Shown here: piece after piece, positions 16,794 through 25,733 of the stretch
Position numbering within the stretch: the first letter of the stretch is position 1
How the letters are laid out: each line of letters opens with the position of its first letter
Assembly: GCF_004353905.1 (NCBI RefSeq)
Contig: NZ_SMOD01000029.1
Coordinates: forward strand, 1 to 64,000
DNA from: Paraburkholderia guartelaensis
Lineage (GTDB): Bacteria; Pseudomonadota; Gammaproteobacteria; Burkholderiales; Burkholderiaceae
DNA length: 64,000 bases
Reading direction: 5' to 3'
The notes under the pieces: model-generated
The model's database searches: none
What the model was told of the DNA's origin: nothing
What the model saw: only the letters and a program-made list of their open reading frames with translations
Made by a program: the position numbers and the translations under genes

Positions 16794-17318
16794 ATGAGTG
16801 AAACAAGAACGACGCTGACTATCGAGCCGCTGACGCCCGAGGCGTTCGCGCCCTTCGGCGATGTGATCGAGCTCGCGGGTGCAAAGCAGATTCCGATCAA
16901 TCTGGGCACGACTATCCGCTTTCACGATCTCGCGAAAGTGGATGTGACCGACGAGGGCGGCCGCACGCTCGTGAATCTCTTTCGCGGTCAGCCGCGCGAG
17001 TTGCCGTTCGAAGTGAAGATGCTCGAACGGCATCCGCTGGGCAGCCAGGCATTCGTGCCGCTCAACGACAAGCCGTATCTCGTGGTGGTCGCGCCGGCCG
17101 GCGATCTGGACGTCGCGAAGATTCGCGCGTTCGTTTCGCGTGGCTGGCAGGGAGTGAATTATGCGAAGGGCGTTTGGCATCATCCGCTGATCGCGTTGGG
17201 CGACGTGAGCGATTTCATCGTCGTCGATCGCGGTGGAGATGGGCTCAATCTCAACGAGCAGGATCTGCCGGAGTCGTTTTGGTTGACGGAAGAAGCGATG
17301 AAGGCAGCGATGCGCTGA
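16794..17318 (+). CDS. allA: Ureidoglycolate lyase
   Basis: A 174-residue ureidoglycolate lyase that releases urea and glyoxylate, the last step encoded here. Landmarks are LTPEAFAPFGDVIE near the N-terminus, MLERHPLGSQAFVPL, the sugar-cupin-like core, and the GVNYAKGVWHHPLIALG motif with conserved histidines. It is followed by a strong terminator at 17353-17382, marking the end of the purine operon on this strand. Urease genes, which would use the urea, are not in the window. Confidence 0.95.
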   Translation: MSETRTTLTIEPLTPEAFAPFGDVIELAGAKQIPINLGTTIRFHDLAKVDVTDEGGRTLVNLFRGQPRELPFEVKMLERHPLGSQAFVPLNDKPYLVVVAPAGDLDVAKIRAFVSRGWQGVNYAKGVWHHPLIALGDVSDFIVVDRGGDGLNLNEQDLPESFWLTEEAMKAAMR

Positions 17319-17352
17319 TTCGCGCATTTACGCAGCAGTACGTATCAACAGG

Positions 17353-17382
17353 AAAAAGCCACGTCTGAGACGTGGCTTTTTT
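17353..17382 (+). terminator. Strong rho-independent terminator after allA
   Basis: GCCACGTCT and AGACGTGGC form an uninterrupted stem with a very tight loop, flanked by A residues on the left and T residues on the right. It could work in both directions. Confidence 0.9.
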
Positions 17383-17780
17383 GCGTTTGGCGTGTGGAGC
17401 AGGGTGGTGGGTCCTGGTCTTGCCACCACGCTGCTCAGGGCGCCGTAAAGCGTGATGGCAAGTCATGGATACCTTCGTGCGGTACCTCCACGTTCTTATC
17501 GGGCCATGCGGCGATCATCGCGTCATACCCGCTCCGTGCGTTCAATGGGCGCCTTGCTGCGTGATGCCACCTGCGGTTGCCATCGCGAGTTGCCAAGCAG
17601 CGTTCGCGCTCGCGAGGCGGGAAAGTCTTCACGCGACGGCTGTGGGCGCGGCACGCAATTGCGCTTTCGTCGCTCTTTGCACGCTGGGTTCCGTGCATTC
17701 GTCGAAGCCCGCTGCCGCTTCGCCATACCCCGCGCATCGCCGCCCAACGCGCAAGCCCCTCGGCACAGACCGTCCCAAAA
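17383..17780. other. Intergenic region between convergent allA and puuD; no supported gene
   Basis: About 400 bases separate the two terminators. A minus-strand frame ending near 17435 translates its last 30 codons as DAMIAAWPDKNVEVPHEGIHD and onward, which looks protein-like. Upstream that frame becomes Arg/Ser-rich and would have to start inside the puuD terminator. It could be the worn 3' end of an old gene, but I do not call it. Confidence 0.4.
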
Positions 17781-17815
17781 GAAAAAGGACCCGAAGCGCA
17801 TCGCACTTCGGGTCC
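17781..17815 (-). terminator. Rho-independent terminator after puuD
   Basis: On the minus strand GGACCCGAAG pairs with CTTCGGGTCC around a nine-base loop, followed by a TTTTTC run, about 50 bases beyond the puuD stop codon. Confidence 0.85.
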
Positions 17816-17868
17816 TTCCGGTCACATCTCACGTAGCGCGATGCAAACCACTCGCACTGCCAACTACA

Positions 17869-19062
17869 TCATTGCTTCGCACCGCCCTGGAACCAGGCGG
17901 CGATCTTCTGCCGTTCGTCGTCGGTCATGTGCGTGACGTTGCCAAGTGGCATCGCCTTGAGCGTCACAGCCTGCTGATAGAGCCGCTGCGCATTCTGCGA
18001 AATTTCGTCGGGCGTATCGAGCATCACGCCGGCCGGCGCCGCACCCATCAGCGTCGGGTGCGCCGAGTGACAGGCCGCACAACGCTGTTGCAGGATCGGC
18101 TGGATGTCGGAAATCTTCAGCGACGGTGCGTTCGCGGCTTCTGCCTGCGGCACGACCGGGCGCGGCAGCGTCCACACCAGCGCGACGAACATCAGGGCCA
18201 CGCCACCGATCGGCAGATACCAGAGCTGTTGGCCACGGTGACGCATCACGAAGAACTGGCGAATCAGCGCGCCGGCCAGCATGATCACCACGAGCACGGC
18301 CCAGTTATAGGCGTGCGCGTAGGTCATGGCGTAGTGGTTCGACAGCATCGCGAACACCACCGGCAGCGTGAAATACGTGTTGTGCACCGAGCGCTGCTTG
18401 CCGCGCTTGCCGTAGATCGGGTTCGGCACTTCGCCCTTGAGCATCGCGGCGACCATCTTGCGCTGGCCCGGGATGATGACGAAGAACACGTTGGCCGACA
18501 TGATCGTCGCGAGCATCGCGCCCATGATGAGGTACGCGGCGCGGCCCGAGAAGATGTGGCAGGCGAGGTAGGCGGCGATCACGACATAGATGCCCACGCA
18601 CACGCCCAGCAGCTTGTCCTTCGTACCGAGCACACGGCACAGGGAGTCATAGACGATCCAGCCAGCGGCGAGGAAGCCGAGCGCGGAGAAGATCGCGACG
18701 ACAGGACCCATGTCGAGCACGTTCTTGTCGATCAGATACGTGTTCGGCGCCATGAGATACAGCACCGTGAAGAGCGACGCGCCCGAGAGCCACGTGGTGT
18801 ACGACGGCCACTTCGACCAGTGAAGGTCGTCGGGCATTTCAGGCGGCGCCACCGTGTACTTCTGCATGTTGTAGAAGCCGCCGCCGTGCACGTGCCAGAG
18901 TTCGCCGAACACGCCGCGACGGCGCTGGTTCGGGTCCGTGGGCGGTTTGAGGCTGTTGTCGAGCGCGACGAAATAGAACGACTCGCCGATCCAGGCGATC
19001 GCCGCGATGACATGGAACCAGCGCAGTGCGAGGTTCAGCCAATCGGTAATAAAGCCTTCCAT
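17869..19062 (-). CDS. puuD: Membrane-bound urate oxidase with C-terminal cytochrome c (PuuD)
   Basis: A 397-residue protein. The N-terminal DUF989-type membrane domain has about eight hydrophobic segments and starts LALRWFHVIAAIAWIGESFY. A C-terminal cytochrome c domain follows, with the heme-binding motif C328-A-A-C331-H332 and a distal methionine candidate in LKAMPLGNVTHM. PuuD proteins oxidise urate to 5-hydroxyisourate and are thought to pass electrons to the respiratory chain instead of making hydrogen peroxide. The ATG at 19062 has GGAG seven bases upstream. The longer in-frame start (19107) adds 15 unlikely residues. uraH lies upstream on the same strand. Confidence 0.93.
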   Translation of the reverse strand: MEGFITDWLNLALRWFHVIAAIAWIGESFYFVALDNSLKPPTDPNQRRRGVFGELWHVHGGGFYNMQKYTVAPPEMPDDLHWSKWPSYTTWLSGASLFTVLYLMAPNTYLIDKNVLDMGPVVAIFSALGFLAAGWIVYDSLCRVLGTKDKLLGVCVGIYVVIAAYLACHIFSGRAAYLIMGAMLATIMSANVFFVIIPGQRKMVAAMLKGEVPNPIYGKRGKQRSVHNTYFTLPVVFAMLSNHYAMTYAHAYNWAVLVVIMLAGALIRQFFVMRHRGQQLWYLPIGGVALMFVALVWTLPRPVVPQAEAANAPSLKISDIQPILQQRCAACHSAHPTLMGAAPAGVMLDTPDEISQNAQRLYQQAVTLKAMPLGNVTHMTDDERQKIAAWFQGGAKQ

Positions 19063-19276
19063 GAAACGTCTCCAGTCCTGATGCATTGCGCGCGCGTCTG
19101 AACGCACGCGCTAACTGCGGGGTATGAGCGCGCCGCGTAGCGTTGGGGCCTCTGAGTGACCCATGCGCTGCAGCACTGCCATTGTTTTTCGTATGACCTC
19201 GGGCTTGATGAATCGGGCTAGAAGATCGCCCGGAATGCCCTATGAATTTGTGTTGCGGTGGCTGCCCGGTTGTCGC

Positions 19277-19630
19277 TTAGCTGCCCCGATAGGTGCTGTA
19301 CGACCACGGCGAAACGAGTAGCGGCACGTGGTAGTGCGAACCGGCGTCGGCGATGCCGAAGCGCAGCACGACGCGGTCGACGAAGCGCGGCTCGGGCACC
19401 TTTGTGCCGAGCGCGGCGAAATAGTCGCCGGCGTGGAACACGAGTTCGTATTCGCCTTTGGCGAGTGCCTCGCCTTCGAGCAGCGGCGCGTCGCAGCGGC
19501 CGTCGTCATTGGTGGTGACGGTCTTGAGCGCGCGGCGAGCGTCGCCCGAGAGCGCAAAGAGCTCGACCTTGATGCCCGCGCCGGGACGGCCGTTCGCGGT
19601 GTCGAGCACGTGGGTAGTCAGCTTGCCCAT
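19277..19630 (-). CDS. uraH: 5-hydroxyisourate hydrolase (transthyretin-like)
   Basis: A 117-residue transthyretin-related protein that hydrolyses 5-hydroxyisourate to OHCU, between PuuD and UraD. It starts MGKLTTHVLDTANGRPGAGI and ends SPWSYSTYRGS. The terminal YRGS motif and the early THVLD histidine are hallmarks of the enzyme as opposed to true transthyretins. The ATG at 19630 has AGGAAAA upstream. It is followed after 214 bases by puuD on the same strand. These two early-pathway genes are transcribed separately from uraD-puuE-alc-allA. Confidence 0.95.
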   Translation of the reverse strand: MGKLTTHVLDTANGRPGAGIKVELFALSGDARRALKTVTTNDDGRCDAPLLEGEALAKGEYELVFHAGDYFAALGTKVPEPRFVDRVVLRFGIADAGSHYHVPLLVSPWSYSTYRGS

Positions 19631-20218
19631 TCGCAGTTTTCCTTGTGAGTGCCTGGTGCGATTGCGAGGTTTCAGCGGCAGCTCTCGATCCCATGCATGA
19701 TGCATTGCGGCGGATCGAGGCTCCACGTCAGTGGCTACATACCCGTCGGCGGATCGAAGCGAGCGCCGTGTACGCATTTTAAAAACGATCGCACCCGGCG
19801 CGCGCGAGCGATAGGAAAGATAAAGCTACGCGCATGAGGGTGAGCCCTGGGTGCCATCCGGGTGCTGTCGCTCATTGCGCCCTGGATTCAGGCGTCCCTT
19901 GTTGGCATCGTAGCGACGCCAAAAATCGACCTTTATATGCGTGGCGTAAATATGGGTATCGCAGCGGCGCGAATTGCCACGACTATTTTGGTTGCGGATC
20001 GTAGAGGCCATGCGCAGCGCGTGCTGCGCGTCCCGAAGACGGCGGTGGACGCCGGGTAACCGGGCCAGCGGCGTCCTCGTCGGGACGCGTCGGCACCGGG
20101 CGCCTGGGCGACCGGCGAGTCCGGCGGGTGAGGCGAGGGCGTCTGGTTCACACGCCGTGCGCGAGTCCGAAGGAATGACCAGGCTCGTGGCGGCACGACA
20201 ACGGAGCGAACAAGGACG
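19631..20218. other. Divergent intergenic region between uraH and the 8-oxoguanine deaminase gene
   Basis: Close to 590 bases without a supported gene. It must hold the uraH-puuD promoter and the deaminase promoter. The only distinct element I can see is the inverted repeat at 19902-19922. AT-rich stretches near 19925-19955 could supply -10 elements, but no promoter is convincing. Confidence 0.5.
19902..19922. promoter_or_regulatory. Inverted repeat TTGGCATCG-TAG-CGACGCCAA, candidate regulator site
   Basis: Nine-base arms with a single mismatch around TAG, between the divergent uraH and deaminase genes. The TTGGC...GCCAA ends are spaced like the T-N11-A cores of LysR-type sites. Which regulator would bind is inference; the LysR protein at 21695 and the GntR protein at 10585 are the nearby candidates. 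Confidence 0.4.
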
Positions 20219-21628
20219 ATGGAACCCACACTCGCGCAGCGGCAAAGCCCGCAAGACCCGCAAAAGCCCGGCAAGACACTGCTGGTGAAAAACGCCGACA
20301 TGCTGGTGACGATGGACGGCGCGCGCCGCGAGATTCGCGGCGGCGGTCTCTACGTCGAAGGCAACCGCATTGTCGCGGTCGGCCCGACGGCGGAACTGCC
20401 CGCCACGGCCGACGAGGTGATCGACGCCAGCGGCCACCTCGTGACGCCGGGGCTCATCAACACGCACCATCACATGTACCAGAGCCTCACGCGCGCCGTG
20501 CCGGCCGCGCAGGACGCCGAACTGTTCGGCTGGCTCACCAATCTCTACAAGGTATGGGCGAACCTCACGCCCGAGATGATCGAGGTCTCCACGCTCACCG
20601 CGATGGCTGAGCTGCTGCTCTCGGGCTGCACGACGTCCAGTGATCATCTGTACATCTATCCGAACGGCAGCCGCCTCGACGACAGCATTCGCGCGGCGCA
20701 GCGCATCGGCATGCGCTTTCACGCAAGCCGCGGCAGCATGAGCGTCGGCCAGAAGGACGGCGGCTTGCCGCCCGATGCCGTGGTCGAGCGCGAGGACGCG
20801 ATTCTCGCCGACACGCAGCGCCTCATCGAGACGTATCACGACGAGGGCCGGTACGCGATGCTGCGCGTCGTCGTGGCGCCATGCTCGCCGTTCTCCGTGA
20901 GCCGCGACCTGATGCGCGAATCGGCGGTGCTCGCGCGGCACTACGGCGTGTCGATGCACACGCATCTCGCCGAGAACGTCAACGACATTGCTTACAGCCG
21001 CGAAAAGTTCGGCATGACGCCCGCCGAATACGCCGAGGACCTCGGCTGGGTCGGCCGCGACGTCTGGCATGCGCACTGCGTACAGCTCGACGACCACGGC
21101 ATCGGTTTGTTCGGGCGAACCGGCACCGGCGTCGCGCATTGCCCGTGCTCGAATATGCGGCTCGCCTCGGGCATCGCACCCGTGAAGAAGATGCGGCTCG
21201 CCGGCGTGCCGGTCGGGCTCGGCGTGGACGGCTCGGCGTCGAACGACGGCGCGCAGATGGTGGCCGAGGCGCGCCAGGCCATGCTGCTCGCGCGCGTGGG
21301 CTTCGGACCGGATGCCATGACGGCGCGCGAAGCGCTCGAAATCGCGACGCTGGGCGGCGCACAGGTGCTGGGCCGCGACGACATCGGCGCGCTCGCACCC
21401 GGCATGGCGGCCGACTTCGTGGCGTTCGACCTGCGCCAGCCGCTTTTCGCGGGCGCGTTGCACGATCCGGTCGCGGCGCTCGTCTTCTGCGCACCCTCGC
21501 AGGTCGCGCTGAGCGTGATCGGCGGGCACGTGGTCGTGAAGGAGGGCGTGCTGCAGACGGTGGAGCTTGGGCCGGTCATCGAGCGGCAAAACCGGCTCGC
21601 GGCGCAGCTCGTGCAGATGGCGCGCTGA
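20219..21628 (+). CDS. Amidohydrolase, probable 8-oxoguanine deaminase
   Basis: A 469-residue amidohydrolase of the AtzB/TrzA/guanine deaminase superfamily. Metal ligands are visible: H83 and H85 in LINTHHHMYQSL, histidines in MHTHLAEN and WHAHCVQL, and the catalytic Asp in GLGVDGSASND. The combination AELLLSGCTTSSDHLYIYPNG and SPFSVSRDLM matches the bacterial 8-oxoguanine deaminase branch, which converts 8-oxoguanine to urate and ammonia. That product feeds straight into PuuD. Triazine hydrolases are close relatives and cannot be fully excluded. An AAGGA lies just upstream of the ATG. It is convergent with the LysR gene. Confidence 0.82.
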   Translation: MEPTLAQRQSPQDPQKPGKTLLVKNADMLVTMDGARREIRGGGLYVEGNRIVAVGPTAELPATADEVIDASGHLVTPGLINTHHHMYQSLTRAVPAAQDAELFGWLTNLYKVWANLTPEMIEVSTLTAMAELLLSGCTTSSDHLYIYPNGSRLDDSIRAAQRIGMRFHASRGSMSVGQKDGGLPPDAVVEREDAILADTQRLIETYHDEGRYAMLRVVVAPCSPFSVSRDLMRESAVLARHYGVSMHTHLAENVNDIAYSREKFGMTPAEYAEDLGWVGRDVWHAHCVQLDDHGIGLFGRTGTGVAHCPCSNMRLASGIAPVKKMRLAGVPVGLGVDGSASNDGAQMVAEARQAMLLARVGFGPDAMTAREALEIATLGGAQVLGRDDIGALAPGMAADFVAFDLRQPLFAGALHDPVAALVFCAPSQVALSVIGGHVVVKEGVLQTVELGPVIERQNRLAAQLVQMAR

Positions 21629-21694
21629 AGCAGGCAAGCGCGCAAACGCACAGGGGTATTGAAGGGCGGCCGCAGCAACGTGCGGCCGTGTTAC

Positions 21695-22627
21695 TCAAGG
21701 CTTGTCGATCAGCGTCTTCGTCGCTTCGGCGATGAGGCTGCGTAACCAGCGTACTTCGTCCGAGTAATGACAGCGTTCGTGCCACAACTGGTAGTACTGC
21801 ATCGGCGGGAAGTCGAGCGGCGCGGGTACGACCGTGAGCGGCAGGAAACGCGCATAGTGGTCGGCGAACAGGCGCGTGGTCGTGAAGACCAGGTCCGACT
21901 TCACGAGCACGTAGGGCGCGAGATTGAAGTACGGCAGCGTGACGACGACATGGCGCTTGAGGCGCTCGCGCGCGAGGTGCACGTCGATGGCGCCGCGCTG
22001 GCCCACGGAGTAGGGCGTGGGCGCGAGATGCGGCGCGTTCAGATACTGGTCGAGCGTGAGCCCTCCGCGCTTGGCGAACGGGTGCGTGTTACTCATCAGG
22101 CAGACGATCTGGTCGACGAACAGGTTCGAGAGATGCAGCTGTTCGGGCGGCTCGGGCCAGTTGCCGATGACGATATCGAGCTTGCCTTCCTCGAGCGCGA
22201 GCTCGTAGTCGAACGCAGGCCCGAGCGAGTGGAACTCGAGCGTGGCGTTGGGCGCGGCCAGGCGGAAGCGCTCGACCACGGTTGGCACGAACAGGACGTT
22301 CAAATAGTCAGGACAGCCAATCCGATAGCAGCGGATGGACGTGGCCGGATCGAAATTGTGCTGCTGGAAGCGGATGCGCTCGATCTCTCGCAGCGCGTTC
22401 TGGACTGGTTCGAGCAGGCGCAGGCCATACTCGGTCGGCACCATGCCGGACTTGCCGCGCACGAGGAGCGGGTCGCCGGTGATGTCGCGCAGACGCCGAA
22501 GCGCCGCGCTGATTGCGGGCTGGGACTGATTGAGCTTGACGGCCGCGCGTGTCACGCTGCGCTCCATCAGAAGCGTGTGCAAGACGCGCAAGAGGTACGT
22601 GTCGATCGCCTCGCGTTGCTGACTCAT
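21695..22627 (-). CDS. LysR family transcriptional regulator
   Basis: A 310-residue LTTR. The N-terminal winged HTH (LRVLHTLLMERSVTRAAVKL through SQPAISAALRRLRDITGDPL) is followed by a two-lobed effector domain starting near residue 95 (RCYRIGCPDYLNVLFVPTVV). The ATG at 22627 has CGGAGA upstream. It is divergent from the BMP-type ABC transporter operon, separated by 266 bases, and convergent with the deaminase. It most likely controls the transporter. An AT-rich stretch with the half-palindrome ATATCGTTTTTAATAT (22675-22690) lies between the two start codons. Confidence 0.9.
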   Translation of the reverse strand: MSQQREAIDTYLLRVLHTLLMERSVTRAAVKLNQSQPAISAALRRLRDITGDPLLVRGKSGMVPTEYGLRLLEPVQNALREIERIRFQQHNFDPATSIRCYRIGCPDYLNVLFVPTVVERFRLAAPNATLEFHSLGPAFDYELALEEGKLDIVIGNWPEPPEQLHLSNLFVDQIVCLMSNTHPFAKRGGLTLDQYLNAPHLAPTPYSVGQRGAIDVHLARERLKRHVVVTLPYFNLAPYVLVKSDLVFTTTRLFADHYARFLPLTVVPAPLDFPPMQYYQLWHERCHYSDEVRWLRSLIAEATKTLIDKP

Positions 22628-22893
22628 GAATTCTCCGAATTATATGTTCTGGCTGATCGATGAGGCTTGGGGGTATATCGTTTTTAATATGGACAAAAAG
22701 TGGCGTCAAGCGAGGCTTACCCCGAGGCTCGCGCCGGGGTTATGCCGGCCAGCCCCGTGCAGCGAGGCAACAGCGAATTTTGGCGGCTCGACCTTCGCAG
22801 GGCTAACGGGTATCGTCACCCCCGCACGGCGGCGCGCGGCGGCCAGCGTCAAACGGTTAACGGACAGCAATAACGTACAACGGCGGAACCTCC

Positions 22894-24519
22894 ATGGGTG
22901 ATTCTTCTTCTCGTCAGGCAACGCTTGGGCAAAACGGGAGCGATGTGCCGCGCCTCGCGCTTGCCGGCATCACGAAGCAGTACCCAGCGGTGCGCGCGAA
23001 CGATGACGTCACGCTCTCGGTCGCGCCCGGAGAAATCCACGCCTTGCTCGGCGAGAACGGCGCGGGCAAGAGCACGCTCATGAAGATCGTCTACGGTGCG
23101 GTGCGGCCGGACGCGGGCGAGATCCGCTGGGAAGGCCAGGCCGTCGAAATCGCGAGTCCGGCTGCGGCGCGCAAACTCGGCATCGGCATGGTGTTCCAGC
23201 ATTTTTCGTTGTTCGAAACACTTACCGTCGGCGAGAACATCGCGCTCTCGCTCGACGAACCGTTCGACCTCAAAACGCTCGGCAAACGCATTCGCGAGGT
23301 GTCGGCGCAATACGGCCTCGATGTCGATCCGCAGCGTCACGTGCATAGCCTCACGGTGGGTGAGCGTCAGCGCGTGGAAATCGTGCGCTGCCTGCTGCAG
23401 AATCCGCGTCTGTTGATCATGGACGAACCGACTTCGGTGCTCACGCCGCAAGCGGTGCGCAAGCTGTTCGGCACGCTGCGGCGTCTCGCTTCCGAAGGCT
23501 GCAGCATTCTCTATATCAGCCACAAGCTCGACGAAATCCAGGAGCTTTGCGACACGGCCACCGTGCTGCGCGGCGGCAAGGTCACGGGCCGCGTCATTCC
23601 GCGCGAAGAAACGCATGCGTCGCTCGCGCGGCTGATGGTCGGGCGCGAACTGCCCGACTACACCCGGCGCGCGCACGCTCCCGGCGACGTGCTGCTCGAA
23701 GCGCAGCATCTGTCGATGCCGAGCGACGATCCGTTCGGCACCTCGCTCAACGACGTTTCGTTCGCCGTGCATGCGGGCGAGATACTCGGTATCGCCGGCG
23801 TCTCGGGCAACGGCCAGGCGGAATTGCTCGCCGCGCTCTCGGGCGAAGCGCAAGCGGCCCGCCACGGTGTGAGCGCCGATGCCGTCAAGATTTGCGGCAA
23901 GGCCGCGGGACGCCTTTCGGCTGGGGCGCGCCGAAAGCTCGGCTTCGCTTTCGTGCCGGAGGAGCGCCTTGGGCGAGGCGCGGTCCCGGCCATGTCGCTT
24001 GCCGAAAATGCCTTGCTCACGGCGCACCGCGAAGGCATGGTGCGCTCGGGCTGGCTCAGGACCGGCGCGATGCGCGCATTCGCCGAGCGCTGCATCGGCG
24101 CGTTCGACGTGCGCTGCGGCGGCCCGGACGCGCTCGCGCAAAGCCTCTCGGGCGGCAATCTGCAGAAGTACATCGTGGGGCGCGAGATCCTCCAGGCGCC
24201 GAAGGTGCTCGTGGTCGCGCAGCCCACCTGGGGCGTGGACGTGGGCGCGGCCGCATTCATCCGTCAGCAGTTGCTCGATCTATCTGCGCGCGGCGTGGCG
24301 ATACTCGTGATCTCGGAAGAGCTGGAAGAGCTCTTCGACATCTGCGACCGCATTGCCGTGCTCGCGGGCGGACGCCTTTCACCCGCGCGTTTGACGGGCG
24401 AGACGAACGCCGAGGAAATCGGCCGCTGGATGGCGGGGCTTTTCGGCGAGCGTTCGGATCGCGGAGACGGCGGCCGGCCTAACGGCGAGCCGCCCGCGCA
24501 GACCGTGGCGAATGCATGA
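22894..24519 (+). CDS. BMP-type purine/nucleoside ABC importer, ATP-binding protein
   Basis: A 541-residue protein with two fused NBDs, the layout of the YufO/NupO and RbsA-like ATPases. The first NBD has Walker A GENGAGKST, signature LTVGERQR and Walker B LLIMDEPT. The second has a degenerate Walker A (GVSGNGQAELL) but a good LSGGNLQKYIVG signature, so one site is probably weak. Partner permeases and a BMP lipoprotein-like receptor follow. It starts at ATG 22894 without a strong ribosome binding site. The gap to the first permease is 68 bases. Confidence 0.9.
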   Translation: MGDSSSRQATLGQNGSDVPRLALAGITKQYPAVRANDDVTLSVAPGEIHALLGENGAGKSTLMKIVYGAVRPDAGEIRWEGQAVEIASPAAARKLGIGMVFQHFSLFETLTVGENIALSLDEPFDLKTLGKRIREVSAQYGLDVDPQRHVHSLTVGERQRVEIVRCLLQNPRLLIMDEPTSVLTPQAVRKLFGTLRRLASEGCSILYISHKLDEIQELCDTATVLRGGKVTGRVIPREETHASLARLMVGRELPDYTRRAHAPGDVLLEAQHLSMPSDDPFGTSLNDVSFAVHAGEILGIAGVSGNGQAELLAALSGEAQAARHGVSADAVKICGKAAGRLSAGARRKLGFAFVPEERLGRGAVPAMSLAENALLTAHREGMVRSGWLRTGAMRAFAERCIGAFDVRCGGPDALAQSLSGGNLQKYIVGREILQAPKVLVVAQPTWGVDVGAAAFIRQQLLDLSARGVAILVISEELEELFDICDRIAVLAGGRLSPARLTGETNAEEIGRWMAGLFGERSDRGDGGRPNGEPPAQTVANA

Positions 24520-24587
24520 CCTGCGCCACATAACAACACACACACAAGCACATCGACCACCCGAGACCGACCACCGACTTCACGACC

Positions 24588-25694
24588 ATGATCTTCCCGT
24601 ACCGACTCGAAGCCCGCACGACGCCGTCGCGCACGGTGCGCATCGCCGTGCCGCTCATTGCGGCGCTGCTCACGCTCGCCATCGGCTTCCTGATCTTTGG
24701 CCTCGTGGGCCGCGATCCCTTGCAGGCGATGCACGCGTTCTTCATCGAACCGCTGTCGAGCGTCAACGGCTGGTCCGAGCTCTTGCTCAAGGCCTCGCCG
24801 CTATGCCTGATCGCGCTCGGTCTCGCGGCGGGGTATCGCGCGAACGTGTGGAACATCGGTGCGGAAGGGCAAATGGTTGTGGGCGGCATCGCGGCGAGCG
24901 GCGTGGCGATCTATTTCGACCAATCGACGGGCTGGTGGATCCTCTTCCTGATGATGTTCGCGGGCGTGCTGGGCGGCATGGCGTGGGCGGCAATTCCCGC
25001 GTGGCTCAAGAGCCACTTCAACACCAACGAGATCCTCACGAGCCTGATGCTCACCTACGTCGCCACGCAGCTGCTGATCTGGCTCGTCAGCGGTCCGTGG
25101 CGCGACCCGCAGGGCATGAACTTTCCGCTCTCCGAAATGTTCAGCGGCGACGCGCTCTATCCGACCTTCGGCGGCGACTGGCGCATCCACTGGCTGCGCG
25201 GCACGCGCCTGAACGCATCGATCTTCCTGACGCTCGCGGCCATTCCGCTCGTGTGGCTCTTCATGCGCCGCAGCTTCGCGGGCTATCGCATGAGCGTGGG
25301 CGGGCTCGCGCCGCTCGCCGCGCGCTATGCGGGCTTCTCGGAGAAGAAGACGATCTGGACCTCGCTGCTGCTTTCCGGCGGTCTCGCGGGGCTCGCGGGC
25401 ATGGGCGAGATTGCCGGCCCCATTGGCCAGCTGCAAGCGACGTGGTCGCCGGGCTACGGCTTCACGGCAATCATCGTCGTGTTCGTGGGGCGTCTGCATC
25501 CGGTCGGCATCGTGCTCGCGGGCCTCTTGATGGCGCTGCTCTACCTGGGCGGCGAAGCCGTGCAGACGTCGCTGCAATTGCCGCAGGCGCTTTCCGGCGT
25601 GTTCCAGGGGCTGCTGCTGTTCTGCCTGCTCGGCGCGGACCTCTTCGTGAACTATCGCGTGCGCCGCCGTCATCCGGTCGCGGTTGCGAGCTGA
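24588..25694 (+). CDS. BMP-type ABC importer permease 1 (YufP/NupP-like)
   Basis: A 368-residue membrane protein of the BPD_transp_2 family. Landmarks are LLLKASPLCLIALGLAAGYR, NVWNIGAEGQMVVGGIAASG, SHFNTNEILTSLMLTYVATQ and GLAGMGEIAGPIGQ. The NxGxEGQ block is typical of the nucleoside/purine branch. It forms the larger of two heterodimeric permease subunits and sits between the ATPase and the second permease, 39 bases before the latter. Substrate assignment (purine or nucleoside) rests on family and on the nearby purine genes. Confidence 0.9.
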   Translation: MIFPYRLEARTTPSRTVRIAVPLIAALLTLAIGFLIFGLVGRDPLQAMHAFFIEPLSSVNGWSELLLKASPLCLIALGLAAGYRANVWNIGAEGQMVVGGIAASGVAIYFDQSTGWWILFLMMFAGVLGGMAWAAIPAWLKSHFNTNEILTSLMLTYVATQLLIWLVSGPWRDPQGMNFPLSEMFSGDALYPTFGGDWRIHWLRGTRLNASIFLTLAAIPLVWLFMRRSFAGYRMSVGGLAPLAARYAGFSEKKTIWTSLLLSGGLAGLAGMGEIAGPIGQLQATWSPGYGFTAIIVVFVGRLHPVGIVLAGLLMALLYLGGEAVQTSLQLPQALSGVFQGLLLFCLLGADLFVNYRVRRRHPVAVAS

Positions 25695-25733
25695 CCAGCG
25701 CAATCCAGAGAACAATCAAACGGGCCACACGAC

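Noticed and set aside
17435..17806. Possible minus-strand gene after allA whose last 30 codons look protein-like
   Set aside because: It would have to begin inside the puuD terminator and its first two thirds are low-quality Arg/Ser-rich sequence. At best it is a remnant.
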